A stretch of 64,000 nucleotides of DNA from Paraburkholderia unamae (GCF_003268775.1 NZ_QLSU01000006.1:186001-250000), one strand, 5' to 3'; counted from the first letter of the stretch, positions 8,359 through 17,953 are shown. The notes: a model not told the origin generated them from the letters alone. Made by a program: numbers and translations.

Positions 8359-8422
8359 TAATCTGTCCCGAAAACGAGAATCCACGGGCCGGAACAGGCC
8401 ACGACCTGCCAAAAGAAATCGA

Positions 8423-9907
8423 ATGGAAATGGAAACGACCGCGCTGCTGGCCGACTACGACCACGTGCGCAAACTGGCGATGCAGTCGCTCTTTCAGTCG
8501 CTGGAAAACTTCAGCGAAGGCACCGTGATCGTCGATCGCAACGCGCGCGTGGTCTGGATCAACAAGCACTACGCGGCGCGCTTCGGGTTTGACGACCCGG
8601 CGGCGGTGATCGGCCTCGACTGCGAAAGCGTCATTCCAAACAGCATGATGCGCGACGTGGTGAAGGGCGGCGAACCCATCCTGCTCGACATTCTCGAAAC
8701 CGATCGCGATCCGATCGTCGTCACGCGCCTGCCGATCAAGGACGATACCGGGGAAACGATCGGCGCGGTCGGCTTCGTGCTGTTCAACGAGCTCAAGGGA
8801 CTGTCGCCGCTCTTTAGCCAGTACGCGCGGCTGCGGGCCGAACTCATCAGCACGCGCCAGTCGCTCGCACAGGTGCGGCGCGCGAAGTACAGCTTTTCCA
8901 GCCTGATCGGCACCAGCGCCGTGAGCCTCGAAGTCAAGCGCCAGGCGCGCCGCGCCGCGCGTCTCGCGTCGCCGGTGCTCCTGCTCGGCGAAACGGGCAC
9001 GGGCAAGGAGCTGCTCGCGCACGCCATACACGGGGCGTCCGGGCGCGCGGACGGCCCGCTCGTCACGGTGAACGTGGCGGCGATTCCCGACACGCTGCTG
9101 GAGCTGGAGTTCTTCGGCGCCGAAGCCGGCGCGTACACGGGCGCGGAGCGCAAGGGGCGCATCGGCAAGTTCGAGCTGGCCCAGGGCGGCACCCTTTTTC
9201 TCGACGAGATTGGCGACATGCCGCTCGCGCTTCAGGGCAAATTGCTGCGGGTGTTGCAGGAACAGGAATTCGAGCCGCTCGGGTCGAATCGTATCGTGCG
9301 CACCGACGCGCGCATCATTGCCGCGACGTCGGCGGATCTGCCCGCGCTGGTCGCGCAGGGCCGCTTTCGCGCGGACCTCTACTATCGCATCAACGTGCTC
9401 ACGATCCGCGTGCCGCCGCTGCGCGATCGCCTCGCCGACATCGAGGCGATGGCCTATGCGATTCTCGACAAGCTATCGGTGGAAAGCGGGGCCGTGCATC
9501 TCGAACTCGACCGCGACGCGCTCGCGGTGCTGTGCGCGTACCATTGGCCCGGCAACGTGCGCGAGCTGCGCAACACGCTGGAGCGTGCCGTGCTGCTCTC
9601 GGAGAACGAGCGGATCGACGCGCGTTCGCTCGCGCGCTTCATCGGTGACGGGCGCGACGAGCGCAACCCGCTCGACTCTCGCGCCGGACAGCAGACGCCT
9701 CACGCGCCGCTCGCTACGCCGCTTGCCGCGCCGCCGGATCAAGCCGATGCACAGCAATATGACGAGGCGATGCAGGCGTTCGAACGGCGCTTTCTCACCG
9801 ACGCGCTGCGTGCAGCGGGCGGTCACGTGACGAAAGCCGCCGCGCAGATCGGCATGGCGCGCGCGACGCTATATCGTCGCATTGTTGCGCTGGGCATCGA
9901 GGCCTGA
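8423..9907 (+). CDS. Sigma-54-dependent activator with PAS sensor
   Basis: The 494-residue protein has an N-terminal PAS domain (about 25-130), a central AAA+ domain (about 160-385) with Walker A GETGTGKE near 189, the sigma-54 contact loop GAYTGA near 236 and Walker B GGTLFLDEIGD near 256, and a C-terminal Fis-type helix-turn-helix (VTKAAAQIGMARATLYRRI). It should open sigma-54 promoters after sensing a small molecule through PAS. The divergent permease/hbdH operon has such a promoter and is the likely target. Oddly, the usual ESELFGHEKGAFTGA region reads LELEFFGAEAGAYTGA, a variant but still plausible contact loop. The ribosome site is weak. Confidence 0.9.
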   Translation: MEMETTALLADYDHVRKLAMQSLFQSLENFSEGTVIVDRNARVVWINKHYAARFGFDDPAAVIGLDCESVIPNSMMRDVVKGGEPILLDILETDRDPIVVTRLPIKDDTGETIGAVGFVLFNELKGLSPLFSQYARLRAELISTRQSLAQVRRAKYSFSSLIGTSAVSLEVKRQARRAARLASPVLLLGETGTGKELLAHAIHGASGRADGPLVTVNVAAIPDTLLELEFFGAEAGAYTGAERKGRIGKFELAQGGTLFLDEIGDMPLALQGKLLRVLQEQEFEPLGSNRIVRTDARIIAATSADLPALVAQGRFRADLYYRINVLTIRVPPLRDRLADIEAMAYAILDKLSVESGAVHLELDRDALAVLCAYHWPGNVRELRNTLERAVLLSENERIDARSLARFIGDGRDERNPLDSRAGQQTPHAPLATPLAAPPDQADAQQYDEAMQAFERRFLTDALRAAGGHVTKAAAQIGMARATLYRRIVALGIEA

Positions 9908-9925
9908 TGGCGCGCCTTCGCGCCA

Positions 9926-10846
9926 TCAACCGCCTGCAATGAGCTTGCGCCGCGCGGCCTTCACGCGCGCGAAATGCGCTTCGTCCCAGTCGTAGAAGCC
10001 CGCGCCGCTGCGCACGCCCACGCGGCCCGCACTGACTTGCGCGCGCAACAAATCGATCACGTCTTCGTCCTTCGCGAGTTCGGGCATGAGGTGCGAGGAG
10101 ATGTCGACGAAGGTGTCGAGGCCGCCCATGTCCGCGCTCTCGAACGGGCCGACGATGCCCCAGCGGCGGCCAAGCGACGCCTTCATCACGCGATCGACCA
10201 CCTCGGGGCTCGCCGCGCCCGAGCGCACGATATTGAGCGCCTCGCGCAGCACCGCGAACTGCAAGCGGTTGCCGACGAAGCCCGGAATCGCCTTGGCGAG
10301 CACAACGGGCTCCATGCCGATCGCGCGCATGAGCGCTTCCGCCCGTGCGGTCACCGCGGGCGTGGTGGCGCTTCCCGGCACGACTTCGACGAGCGGGATC
10401 ATGTGGGGCGGATTCCAGAAGTGCGCGATCACGAAACGCTCGGGCGCGGCCAGCGGCTGCGCGAGCAGGTCGGGCTCGAAGCCGCTCGTGTTGCTTGCGA
10501 GAATCGCATCGGGGGCGAGCACCGCGCCGAGTTGCGCATAGAGCCGGTGCTTGAGATCGAGCACTTCGGGCACGGCCTCGAAAACGAACTGGGCGTCGGC
10601 CATCGTGTCGAGCGACGCGCTCGTTTCGATACGCGCGAGCGCCGCCGCGCGAGCAGCCGCGTCGATGCGGCCAGCATCGATCAGCTCGTCGAGCACGGCT
10701 TCGGCTTTTGCCGCCACGCTCACGAGCCGCGCGGGATCGACGTCATGCACGATCGTGCGCAGGCCGTGCAGCGCACACTGTGTCGCGATGCCGACGCCCA
10801 TCAACCCTGTGCCGACCACGCCCGCCACTGTTACCGTTTCGTTCAT
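9926..10846 (-). CDS. 3-hydroxyacyl-CoA dehydrogenase (3-hydroxybutyryl-CoA dehydrogenase type)
   Basis: The 306-residue protein has the Rossmann NAD-binding motif (VAGVVGTGLMGVGIA) and the catalytic histidine region of the family (VIAHFWNPPHMIPLVEVVP, then IPGFVGNRLQFAVLREAL). It oxidises an L-3-hydroxyacyl-CoA to the 3-ketoacyl-CoA, or acts in reverse. It is a single-domain enzyme without the hydratase part found in FadB. A GGAG ribosome site precedes the ATG. It converges on the sigma-54 activator with 18 bases between stop codons, so it is not in the hbdH operon, though a shared role in hydroxybutyrate or short fatty acid metabolism is plausible. Confidence 0.88.
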   Translation of the reverse strand: MNETVTVAGVVGTGLMGVGIATQCALHGLRTIVHDVDPARLVSVAAKAEAVLDELIDAGRIDAAARAAALARIETSASLDTMADAQFVFEAVPEVLDLKHRLYAQLGAVLAPDAILASNTSGFEPDLLAQPLAAPERFVIAHFWNPPHMIPLVEVVPGSATTPAVTARAEALMRAIGMEPVVLAKAIPGFVGNRLQFAVLREALNIVRSGAASPEVVDRVMKASLGRRWGIVGPFESADMGGLDTFVDISSHLMPELAKDEDVIDLLRAQVSAGRVGVRSGAGFYDWDEAHFARVKAARRKLIAGG

Positions 10847-11305
10847 GCCTTGCGTTCTCCATGCTGTTTCTGATCCGGGGCCGACAGCATAGCGCTTCGT
10901 GCGCGCTCATGCGACGCAAGCCCCGGCGCTCGTGTAAAGCCCGCTCTATTGCGGGTGGTCCACGATTGAATAAAAACAATTCCTGTTGCATATTAGGTTC
11001 CGTCGATTAATCGACTCAATCTTTTCTCGCCGGGAACGCCGCTTTGCTGAAAGCCGGCCGAAGCGAAGAAGGATAAAGCGGCATGAAATCGTCAAAACCT
11101 GCTACGCTAAAGCGCACGTCAACCAGGCTTGCGGGTCTTGTACCAAGGCGTTGCCGGCCGTACCGCAGAGCAGGGTGACGCTGTTGCGCGAGACTCATGC
11201 GCCCCCGTTTTATCCGCTTTCCGAAGATTGAATGATTCGTCGATCGACATTGAATGGCTGTTTAACTAAAACGCGGTTTCAATTGCTTTACGGTGAATCA
11301 CCAGT
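10847..11305. other. Intergenic region with two related palindromes
   Basis: This 459-base divergent region between the dehydrogenase and the GGDEF gene has no gene I can support. It contains the perfect palindromes GTCGATTAATCGAC (11002-11015) and GTCGATCGAC (11239-11248), which share the half-site GTCGAT. The AT-rich stretch from 10965 to 11030 looks like a promoter area. The repeated half-site suggests a common regulator. Confidence 0.5.
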
Positions 11306-12349
11306 ATGGATGAGCTACTTGAACGGCTTTCGCAAAAGGTTGTGTCGGCGGATAATCTCGAAGGTCTCGTGCGGCCGCTGCTCGAGATGCTTGGGATATT
11401 GACCGGACTCGAGTCGACATACCTGACTTCGGTGGATTTCGGCCGCGAGGTACAGACCGTCCTTTATTCGCGCAACGAAGGCAACGTGCAGATCACGGAG
11501 GGCTTGCAGGTCCAGTGGTTTGACACCTTGTGCAAGCGCAGTCTGGAAAGCGGGCGGCGCGTCGTGAGCAATGTGCGCGAGATCTGGGGCGATTCGCGCG
11601 CGGCCTCCGAGCTCGAGATCTGCACGTATGCGAGCGCGCCGGTGTGTGCGGAAAGCGGAGCGGTGATCGGCACGCTATGCGGCATCAGCCGGGAGAGCCT
11701 GGAAATCAGTTCGCGTGCGCGCGGTGCGCTGAACGTGTTCGCCAAGCTGATTTCGGAGCATATCGAGCGCGAGCGGCTCATCGAGCAACTCACGCTTGCC
11801 AACGAGCATCTCGCGCGCCGTGCGCTCATCGACGAAATGACGGGCCTGCCGAACCGGCGCGCGCTGCATGAGGAACTCGGTCGCCTGATGGCAAGCGCCG
11901 CATCGGACGGCGCCTATGTTGCGGTTTGCATGATCGATCTGGACGGCTTCAAGGAACTGAACGATCGACGGGGTCATGCGGTCGGCGACCAGTTTCTGCA
12001 AACGTGCGCCGAACGGCTGTTGACGGCGACCTCGGGCAAGGGGCTTCTCGCGCGCATTGGCGGCGACGAGTTCGCGTTCGTTGCGGCTGCGTCCGCCGAC
12101 TACGATGAGGCTGCGAGCCTGGCGGAAGTCATCGCCGGGAGCATAACGGCCGTGACCACGGGCGACTACATTTTGCCGAACGTTCGTCTGCATTACGCGG
12201 GGGCGACGGCCGGCTGCGTGGCGGTGCGCTTCGCCACGATCCAGCAGGCGCTCGATCAGGCGGACCAGGAGATGTATCGCGTCAAGCGTTCGCGTCACGC
12301 CGCACGCGGCGGCAAAAGTACATGGACATTCAACCAGGGCAGCGCGTGA
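11306..12349 (+). CDS. GAF-GGDEF diguanylate cyclase
   Basis: The 347-residue soluble protein has an N-terminal GAF-like sensor (about 15-165, with TLCGISRESLEIS) and a C-terminal GGDEF domain (from DEMTGLPNRRALHEEL, with IGGDEFAFVAA and QADQEMYRVKR). The intact GGDEF motif predicts synthesis of cyclic di-GMP. The inhibitory RxxD site five residues before the motif is absent (SGKG instead), so product inhibition is unlikely. A GGTGA ribosome site precedes the ATG. There is no membrane segment. The signal sensed by GAF is unknown. Confidence 0.92.
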   Translation: MDELLERLSQKVVSADNLEGLVRPLLEMLGILTGLESTYLTSVDFGREVQTVLYSRNEGNVQITEGLQVQWFDTLCKRSLESGRRVVSNVREIWGDSRAASELEICTYASAPVCAESGAVIGTLCGISRESLEISSRARGALNVFAKLISEHIERERLIEQLTLANEHLARRALIDEMTGLPNRRALHEELGRLMASAASDGAYVAVCMIDLDGFKELNDRRGHAVGDQFLQTCAERLLTATSGKGLLARIGGDEFAFVAAASADYDEAASLAEVIAGSITAVTTGDYILPNVRLHYAGATAGCVAVRFATIQQALDQADQEMYRVKRSRHAARGGKSTWTFNQGSA

Positions 12350-12425
12350 CGGTTGCGCGCACCGGTCCAACAACAACCGCCGGCAGGCTGTTCGCACTGC
12401 CGCACCGATCGCCTACGGGGGAGCC

Positions 12426-12746
12426 ATGCGTCCCGAAGTGGTGCTGGATACCGAGAAGCAGGCACTGCAACGCCTGCTGGACATCGCGCGGGGCAATACG
12501 GGCCAGGCCCTGCGCGTGGCCGACTTCCTGCTTGCCTGGTGGAACCCGGCGGCCTGCGGCCGTTACGATCTGACGACGGCGTGGAGTCTTGACGACGACA
12601 TCGTGGAGGACGTGATCACGGTGTTTCGTCTTGCGTCGCGCGTGAAGCGCTACCCCGATGCGCTGGGCTATGGCGCGCAGTTCGAAGCGGTCGTGGCCGC
12701 GTGGCGGCCGGAACTCGTGCACGAAGAACGCGGCGCGCCGCGTTAA
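12426..12746 (+). CDS. Small conserved protein of unknown function (resembles DUF7673)
   Basis: The 106-residue protein contains ALRVADFLLAWWNPAACGRY, WSLDDDIVEDVITVF and YPDALGYGAQFEAVVAAWRP. This pattern matches a small uncharacterised family that I believe is DUF7673, found widely in pseudomonads and burkholderias. It has no signal peptide or membrane segment. It lies 76 bases after the GGDEF gene and may share its transcript. No function can be assigned. Confidence 0.65.
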   Translation: MRPEVVLDTEKQALQRLLDIARGNTGQALRVADFLLAWWNPAACGRYDLTTAWSLDDDIVEDVITVFRLASRVKRYPDALGYGAQFEAVVAAWRPELVHEERGAPR

Positions 12747-12861
12747 GCGGTCAAGCGCAGGAGAAGCGCAGGTCAGGCGGCGCGCAACGTTCACCGGCAA
12801 TGGAAAGTTGCCGTGGCTACCCGTGCCGCAGCACATAACCAAGACTGAATATCAATCAGCA

Positions 12862-13968
12862 ATGAGCACGGCATTGAACGACGATTCGCCCCACACATAC
12901 AACATCGTCGCGACCGTGCCCGGTCGCCTGTTGCTGCCGCCGGAACCACCCACGCTCGCGCCCGGCATCGTCCACAGCAGTTTCAGCGTTCAAGGAGACG
13001 CGCGCCGAAGCTTTCTGGCCTGGCAGGAGCGGATGAGTCCCGTCTACGACATACGGCCTGCGTCGAAGCAGCCTGAAGACACGTTCGACGCATCGCTGTC
13101 GCGTTACACGATCGACGACATGAGCCTCTTCGACTTTCGCACCGGACCGAACGTGGCGGTGCGATCGTTGGGCCGGGTGTCGACAGAGAGCATTCGCGAC
13201 ATCACGTTCAGCGTGTTTCTGGAAGGACAGCCGGGGCAGTTCCTGGACGCAAAATCGCGCTCGCAAGCGGCTCAGTCGTTCCCCACGCCGCACACGCCGT
13301 CCATTCTCGCGCTGGACATGGACCAGCCGTGCACGATCCGGAGTTTCCCCGGCCGGATATTGCTCCTGTTCGTGCCCCGCGCCTTGGTGGAAAGATCGAT
13401 TCCCGATGCAGCCTCGCTGCATGGTCGCTGGGTTCACGCCAACACGCCGCTGACGCGTCTTCTGATCGAGCAAGTGGTGGCGCTCAGGCGAAGCATCGTT
13501 GGATTGAGCCAGGCGCAAGCGCACGCGTCCTTCTTGACGGCGGTCGAGCTGGTCCTGGCGGCTTTCAGCCGTCAAGCTGGTCTTGCCGGTAACGCGCGCG
13601 CCGCGGTGCGCGCGGCGGCATACGGGCAGGTCCGGCGATACATCGAGGCCAATCTGCATGATCCGGGCCTGTCGCCCGATAGCGTGCTGGCGTCACTGCA
13701 TCTCTCTCGCGCCAGCATGTACCGCCTATTCGAGCATGAAGGCGGCCTGGCCGCTTATATCCGCAACCGCAGGCTGCGAATGGCGGCTGATGAACTGGTG
13801 CGCTTTCCTCATGTGGCGATCCGCGACATTGCCGCGGGGCTGGGTTTCAATGATGCGTCCAGCTTTACGCGCGCCTTCCGCCGGGCCTTCGACGTCGCGC
13901 CGCAGGAGTTGCACGAGTACGCGCCGTTGCTCCATCGCGGGTACGCGGAGCGCGTGCGTTTCAAATAG
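12862..13968 (+). CDS. AraC-family regulator (AraC-binding-like domain plus HTH)
   Basis: The 368-residue protein has an N-terminal effector domain of the AraC-binding-like type (about 30-220, with VRSLGRVSTESIRDITFSVF) and a C-terminal AraC DNA-binding domain (DSVLASLHLSRASMYRLFEH, then IAAGLGFNDASSFTRAFRRA). The ATG at 12862 is preferred because upstream codons overlap the preceding gene in another frame. No obvious target is adjacent: the next gene downstream is nearly 300 bases away. The regulated pathway is unknown. Confidence 0.85.
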   Translation: MSTALNDDSPHTYNIVATVPGRLLLPPEPPTLAPGIVHSSFSVQGDARRSFLAWQERMSPVYDIRPASKQPEDTFDASLSRYTIDDMSLFDFRTGPNVAVRSLGRVSTESIRDITFSVFLEGQPGQFLDAKSRSQAAQSFPTPHTPSILALDMDQPCTIRSFPGRILLLFVPRALVERSIPDAASLHGRWVHANTPLTRLLIEQVVALRRSIVGLSQAQAHASFLTAVELVLAAFSRQAGLAGNARAAVRAAAYGQVRRYIEANLHDPGLSPDSVLASLHLSRASMYRLFEHEGGLAAYIRNRRLRMAADELVRFPHVAIRDIAAGLGFNDASSFTRAFRRAFDVAPQELHEYAPLLHRGYAERVRFK

Positions 13969-14259
13969 CGCCTGCGCCGCTCTCCACAAACGCAATCAAC
14001 GCCCGCACGCCCGCACCGGCTCGGTGAAATCCCTGGCTCGCATTTAGCCAGGTATTACCTGCTCGGGCGCTTCAGTCGCTACATTGCTTCCCAACGGCCG
14101 CCATCGCGGCCGGGCAACGGCGACCCCCACAATGTCCCCGCAAGAGCGGCCCATGCCGATCTCGACCCGTCCCCGCGCGCGCTCCGTGCGGCGCATTGCG
14201 GCCTGCCTGCGCGAGCGTCTCGCCCCCATTCCATCACGCAAACCGAGAGGAAACGAAAC

Positions 14260-14838
<579 letters not shown>

Positions 14839-14849
14839 AGGAGCACGAC

Positions 14850-15260
14850 GTGGCCAAGCTCATTCACACCATGATCCGTGTGCGCGATCTCGAACGCTCG
14901 CTTGCCTTCTATGACGCGGTGCTCGGCATGACGCCGAGCCATCGCCTCGATTTCGACGACTTCTCGCTCGTGTATCTGCGCAACGCCGAAGCCGACGCCG
15001 AAATCGAACTCACCTGGAACAAGGGCCGCGAGACGCCGTACACGCATGGCGACGGCTATGGCCACGTCGCGGTGGTGGTCGACGATGCGCGCGCCGAGCG
15101 CGAGCGCCTGCTCGGTCTCGACGCCGGCCTTGGCGTCGCGCCGAAAGATTTGCGCGAGTTCAGGAACGACGCGGGCGACTTGCTCGCACGCTACTTCTTT
15201 ATCGAAGACCCCGACGGCTACAAGATCGAGGTGCTGGAAAAGCACGGGCACTATCGCTAG
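14850..15260 (+). CDS. Glyoxalase-I-like VOC family protein
   Basis: The 136-residue protein begins at GTG behind an AAGGAG ribosome site. It matches lactoylglutathione lyase in outline: HTMIRVRDLERSLAFYDAVL, then ELTWNKGRE and YGHVAVVVDD, and ends with FIEDPDGYKIEVLEK. The metal ligands expected in glyoxalase I (two His and two Glu across the dimer) can be matched to HTMIRV, ELTW, GHVAV and KIEVLE. It would convert the methylglyoxal-glutathione adduct to lactoylglutathione. The neighbouring DJ-1 protein fits a detoxification pair. Confidence 0.85.
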   Translation: MAKLIHTMIRVRDLERSLAFYDAVLGMTPSHRLDFDDFSLVYLRNAEADAEIELTWNKGRETPYTHGDGYGHVAVVVDDARAERERLLGLDAGLGVAPKDLREFRNDAGDLLARYFFIEDPDGYKIEVLEKHGHYR

Positions 15261-15323
15261 CCCGGCACCTGCCCGCGCGTAAGGACGCCAACAGTCCGCG
15301 CGCCAACATGGAAGGAGACGACG

Positions 15324-15935
15324 ATGACAGGCAAGACCATAGGCATTGCTCTCGATGAGCGGGCGGCGGGCGACACGCGCGCGCGCATCGCGCTCACGCG
15401 CCGCGAATGGCTCAAGGGCACGGGTATTCTGATCGGCACGCTCGCGGTATCTTCCTCGCTCGCGGTGTTCGCCCCCAGCCGCGTGTGGGCGCTCGAACTC
15501 CAGCATCTCGACACGCATCAGGGCGCCGTACTGCTCGCGATGACAAAGCAACTGTTCCCGCACAAGACGCTCGACGACGCCGTGTACGCGCTCGCGGTGA
15601 AAGATCTCGACGCCAAGGCGCAGGGCAGCGCGGCCGTGCGCAAGCAACTCGCCGATGGCGTACAGGCGCTCGACAAGGCGGCCCCCGGCGGCGACTGGAC
15701 GAAGCAGTCGGGCGACGCGCAGGCGCGCGACGTCGCCGCCATCGCGGGCACGCCGTTCTTCGAGACCGTGCGCAGCACGGCCGTGGTGTCGCTCTACAGC
15801 AGCACGCTCGCGTACCAGCACTTCGGCTATGGCGCGAGCGAGGGCGACGGCGGCTATCTCTTCAAGGGCTTCAACAATCTCGCGTGGCTGCCTGACCCGC
15901 CCGCACAGGACAGCGGCCCTGTTCCAGCGGCGTGA
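15324..15935 (+). CDS. Tat-exported small subunit of a GMC dehydrogenase (gluconate-2-dehydrogenase subunit 3-like)
   Basis: The 203-residue protein carries a twin-arginine signal (TRREWLKGTGILIGTLAVSS) and ends its leader near VWALE. The mature part resembles the small subunit of FAD-linked sugar and alcohol dehydrogenases. In those enzymes it carries the folded flavoprotein through the Tat pathway. A GMC flavoprotein gene follows 16 bases later, itself without a signal peptide, which supports co-export of the pair to the periplasm. A GGAG-type ribosome site precedes the ATG. The assignment is by signal and context more than by residues. Confidence 0.75.
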   Translation: MTGKTIGIALDERAAGDTRARIALTRREWLKGTGILIGTLAVSSSLAVFAPSRVWALELQHLDTHQGAVLLAMTKQLFPHKTLDDAVYALAVKDLDAKAQGSAAVRKQLADGVQALDKAAPGGDWTKQSGDAQARDVAAIAGTPFFETVRSTAVVSLYSSTLAYQHFGYGASEGDGGYLFKGFNNLAWLPDPPAQDSGPVPAA

Positions 15936-15951
15936 CTTCGGGAGACCCAAC

Positions 15952-17550
15952 ATGGCAACGACTCAAGGCAGCACGCAAGGCAGCAAGCGTTTTTCGCTCG
16001 ACGACAGCCATGTCGTCGTCATTATCGGCTCGGGTGCGGGCGGCGGCACGCTCGCGAACGAACTCGCGCAAAAGGGCATCGACGTAGTCGTGCTCGAAGC
16101 GGGCGGACACAACACCCAGGCCGATTTCAAAACGGAAGAGTGGGACGCGTTCAAACTGCTCTCCTGGCTCGACACGCGCACGACCTCGGGCACCTGGCGC
16201 GTCGCGAAGGATTTCCCCAATCTTCCCGCGTGGATCTGCAAGACGGTGGGCGGCACGACCACGCACTGGGCGGGCGCGAGCCTGCGCATTCAGCCGCACG
16301 AATTCAAGGCGCGCACGACCTACGGCGCGATCGACGGCGCCACGCTGCTCGACTGGCCCGTCACGCGTGAGGATCTCGATCCGTACTACGTCCGCGCCGA
16401 GAAAAAGATGGGTGTGACGCGCACGAACGGTTGGCCCGGCCTGCCCGGCAACAACAACTTCAAGGTGATGTTTGCGGGCGCAACCAAAGTGGGCTATCGC
16501 GAGTGCAACACGGGGCACATGGCGATCAACAGCGTGAATCGCGACGATCGCAGCCACTGTTACCAACGCGGTTTCTGTTTTCAGGGCTGCCGCTTCGGCG
16601 CCAAGTGGTCCACGCTCTACACCGAGATACCGAAGGCGCTGGCAACGGGGCATATGGAATTGCGCCCGCGTTCGCATGTCGCGCGCATCGAGCACGACGC
16701 GCACGGCAAGGTGAACGCCGTGCTCTATTACGACGACAAGGGCAAGCTGCAACGCCAGAGGGCGCGCGTGGTGGCGGTGGCGGGCAATTCGATCGAAACG
16801 CCGCGCCTGCTGCTCGCCTCGGCGTCGAGCCGCTATCCGAACGGCCTTGCCAATTCGTCTGACCAGGTGGGACGTAACTACATGCGCCACACCACGGGCT
16901 CCGTGTATGCCGTGTTCGAGGACAAGGTCGAGATGTACAAGGGCACGACGATGGCCGGCATCATCGAGGACGAGGCGCGCTTCGACCCGAAGCGCGGTTT
17001 CGCGGGCGGCTATCACATGGAGACGATCTCGCTGGGCCTGCCGTTCTATGCCGCGTTTCTGAATCCCGGTGCATGGGGCGCGGATTTCACGCGCGCGATG
17101 GATGCGTATCCGTACACGGCGGGCATGTGGATCGTTGGCGAGGACATGCCGCGTGCGAGCAATCGTGTTACGCTCAATCACGGCGTGAAGGATCAGTACG
17201 GCTTGCCGGTCGCCAACGTCCATTTCGACGACCATCCCAACGATCAGGCCATGCGCGAGCACGGCTTCAAGCAGGGCGCGGCCGTGTACGACGCGGCGGG
17301 TGCGAAGACCGTGTATCGCGTGCCGCCTTACCCGTCAACGCATAATCTCGGCACGGCGCGCATGAGCGCTCGCGCGCAGGATGGCGTGTGCAACAAGTTC
17401 GGCCAGGCGCACGATATGGCGAACCTGTTCATTTCGGATGGCAGTCAGTTCACCACCGGCGCGGGCGAGAATCCCACGCTGACCATCGTGACGCTCGCAA
17501 TCCGCCAGGCCGACTATATCGCCGGGCAGATGAACCGGCGCGAAATCTAG
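15952..17550 (+). CDS. GMC-family FAD dehydrogenase, large subunit
   Basis: The 532-residue protein has the FAD-binding motif (VIIGSGAGGGTLANELAQKG), the GMC region KTVGGTTTHWAGASLRI and the C-terminal catalytic stretch ISDGSQFTTGAGENPTLTI with the family histidine in STHNLGTARM. Between them is a cysteine cluster (HCYQRGFCFQGC) that recalls the iron-sulfur cysteines of FAD-glucose dehydrogenase. It probably oxidises a sugar or polyol in the periplasm. The membrane cytochrome c subunit normally found downstream is absent; a ribbon-helix-helix gene follows instead. The substrate is unknown. Confidence 0.85.
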   Translation: MATTQGSTQGSKRFSLDDSHVVVIIGSGAGGGTLANELAQKGIDVVVLEAGGHNTQADFKTEEWDAFKLLSWLDTRTTSGTWRVAKDFPNLPAWICKTVGGTTTHWAGASLRIQPHEFKARTTYGAIDGATLLDWPVTREDLDPYYVRAEKKMGVTRTNGWPGLPGNNNFKVMFAGATKVGYRECNTGHMAINSVNRDDRSHCYQRGFCFQGCRFGAKWSTLYTEIPKALATGHMELRPRSHVARIEHDAHGKVNAVLYYDDKGKLQRQRARVVAVAGNSIETPRLLLASASSRYPNGLANSSDQVGRNYMRHTTGSVYAVFEDKVEMYKGTTMAGIIEDEARFDPKRGFAGGYHMETISLGLPFYAAFLNPGAWGADFTRAMDAYPYTAGMWIVGEDMPRASNRVTLNHGVKDQYGLPVANVHFDDHPNDQAMREHGFKQGAAVYDAAGAKTVYRVPPYPSTHNLGTARMSARAQDGVCNKFGQAHDMANLFISDGSQFTTGAGENPTLTIVTLAIRQADYIAGQMNRREI

Positions 17551-17614
17551 TGGCCGCGCGTCGCGGCGCGCCAGATGCGCCGCGACGCAGCCACACTTCC
17601 ATGAGGTTGACCGC

Positions 17615-17953
17615 ATGTGCAATGTTTATGTCAACGCCGATCCGATCCTGTATGAATCGCGCACGCGCGCGCTGCGCATTCATGGCGTCGTGACCACGGT
17701 GAGGCTCGAAAATCTCTTCTGGGACGTGCTCCAGGAAATCGCCAACCGCGAGAACATGACCACGACCCAGTTCGCCGTGAAGCTCTACGACGAACTGCTC
17801 GCGCTGCGCGGCGAGGAGCCGTTGAATTTCGCGTCGTTCTTGCGCGTGTGCTGTTTGCGTTACCTGTCCACGAGCGCCGCGCGCAACGAGGCTGCGGGCG
17901 ACGTGCCGCGCAATGCCGCGTTTCAGCCCCGAGTCGTGAAAGCGGCCGTGTGA
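17615..17953 (+). CDS. Ribbon-helix-helix domain protein
   Basis: The 112-residue protein contains a segment (TTVRLENLFWDVLQEIANRE, then TTQFAVKLYDELL) and FASFLRVCCLRYLS that match the RHH_4 type of ribbon-helix-helix domain. Such proteins may bind DNA, though many relatives are uncharacterised. It follows the GMC gene by 64 bases and converges with the giant STAND gene, whose stop is 12 bases away. It could regulate the dehydrogenase genes, but nothing in the sequence proves it. Confidence 0.7.
   Translation: MCNVYVNADPILYESRTRALRIHGVVTTVRLENLFWDVLQEIANRENMTTTQFAVKLYDELLALRGEEPLNFASFLRVCCLRYLSTSAARNEAAGDVPRNAAFQPRVVKAAV

Larger units (their letters stand above)
8076..8422. other. Divergent control region between the permease and its activator
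   Basis: This 347-base region holds the sigma-54 promoter near the permease side and the inverted repeat near the activator side, both listed separately. Between them lies GC-rich sequence with repeats of GCTTGCGG, but no gene that I can support. Confidence 0.6.

Noticed and set aside
15871..17262. Minus-strand frame of over 460 codons opposite the GMC gene
   Set aside because: The plus-strand flavoprotein is clear from its FAD and catalytic motifs, so the antisense frame is a composition artefact.
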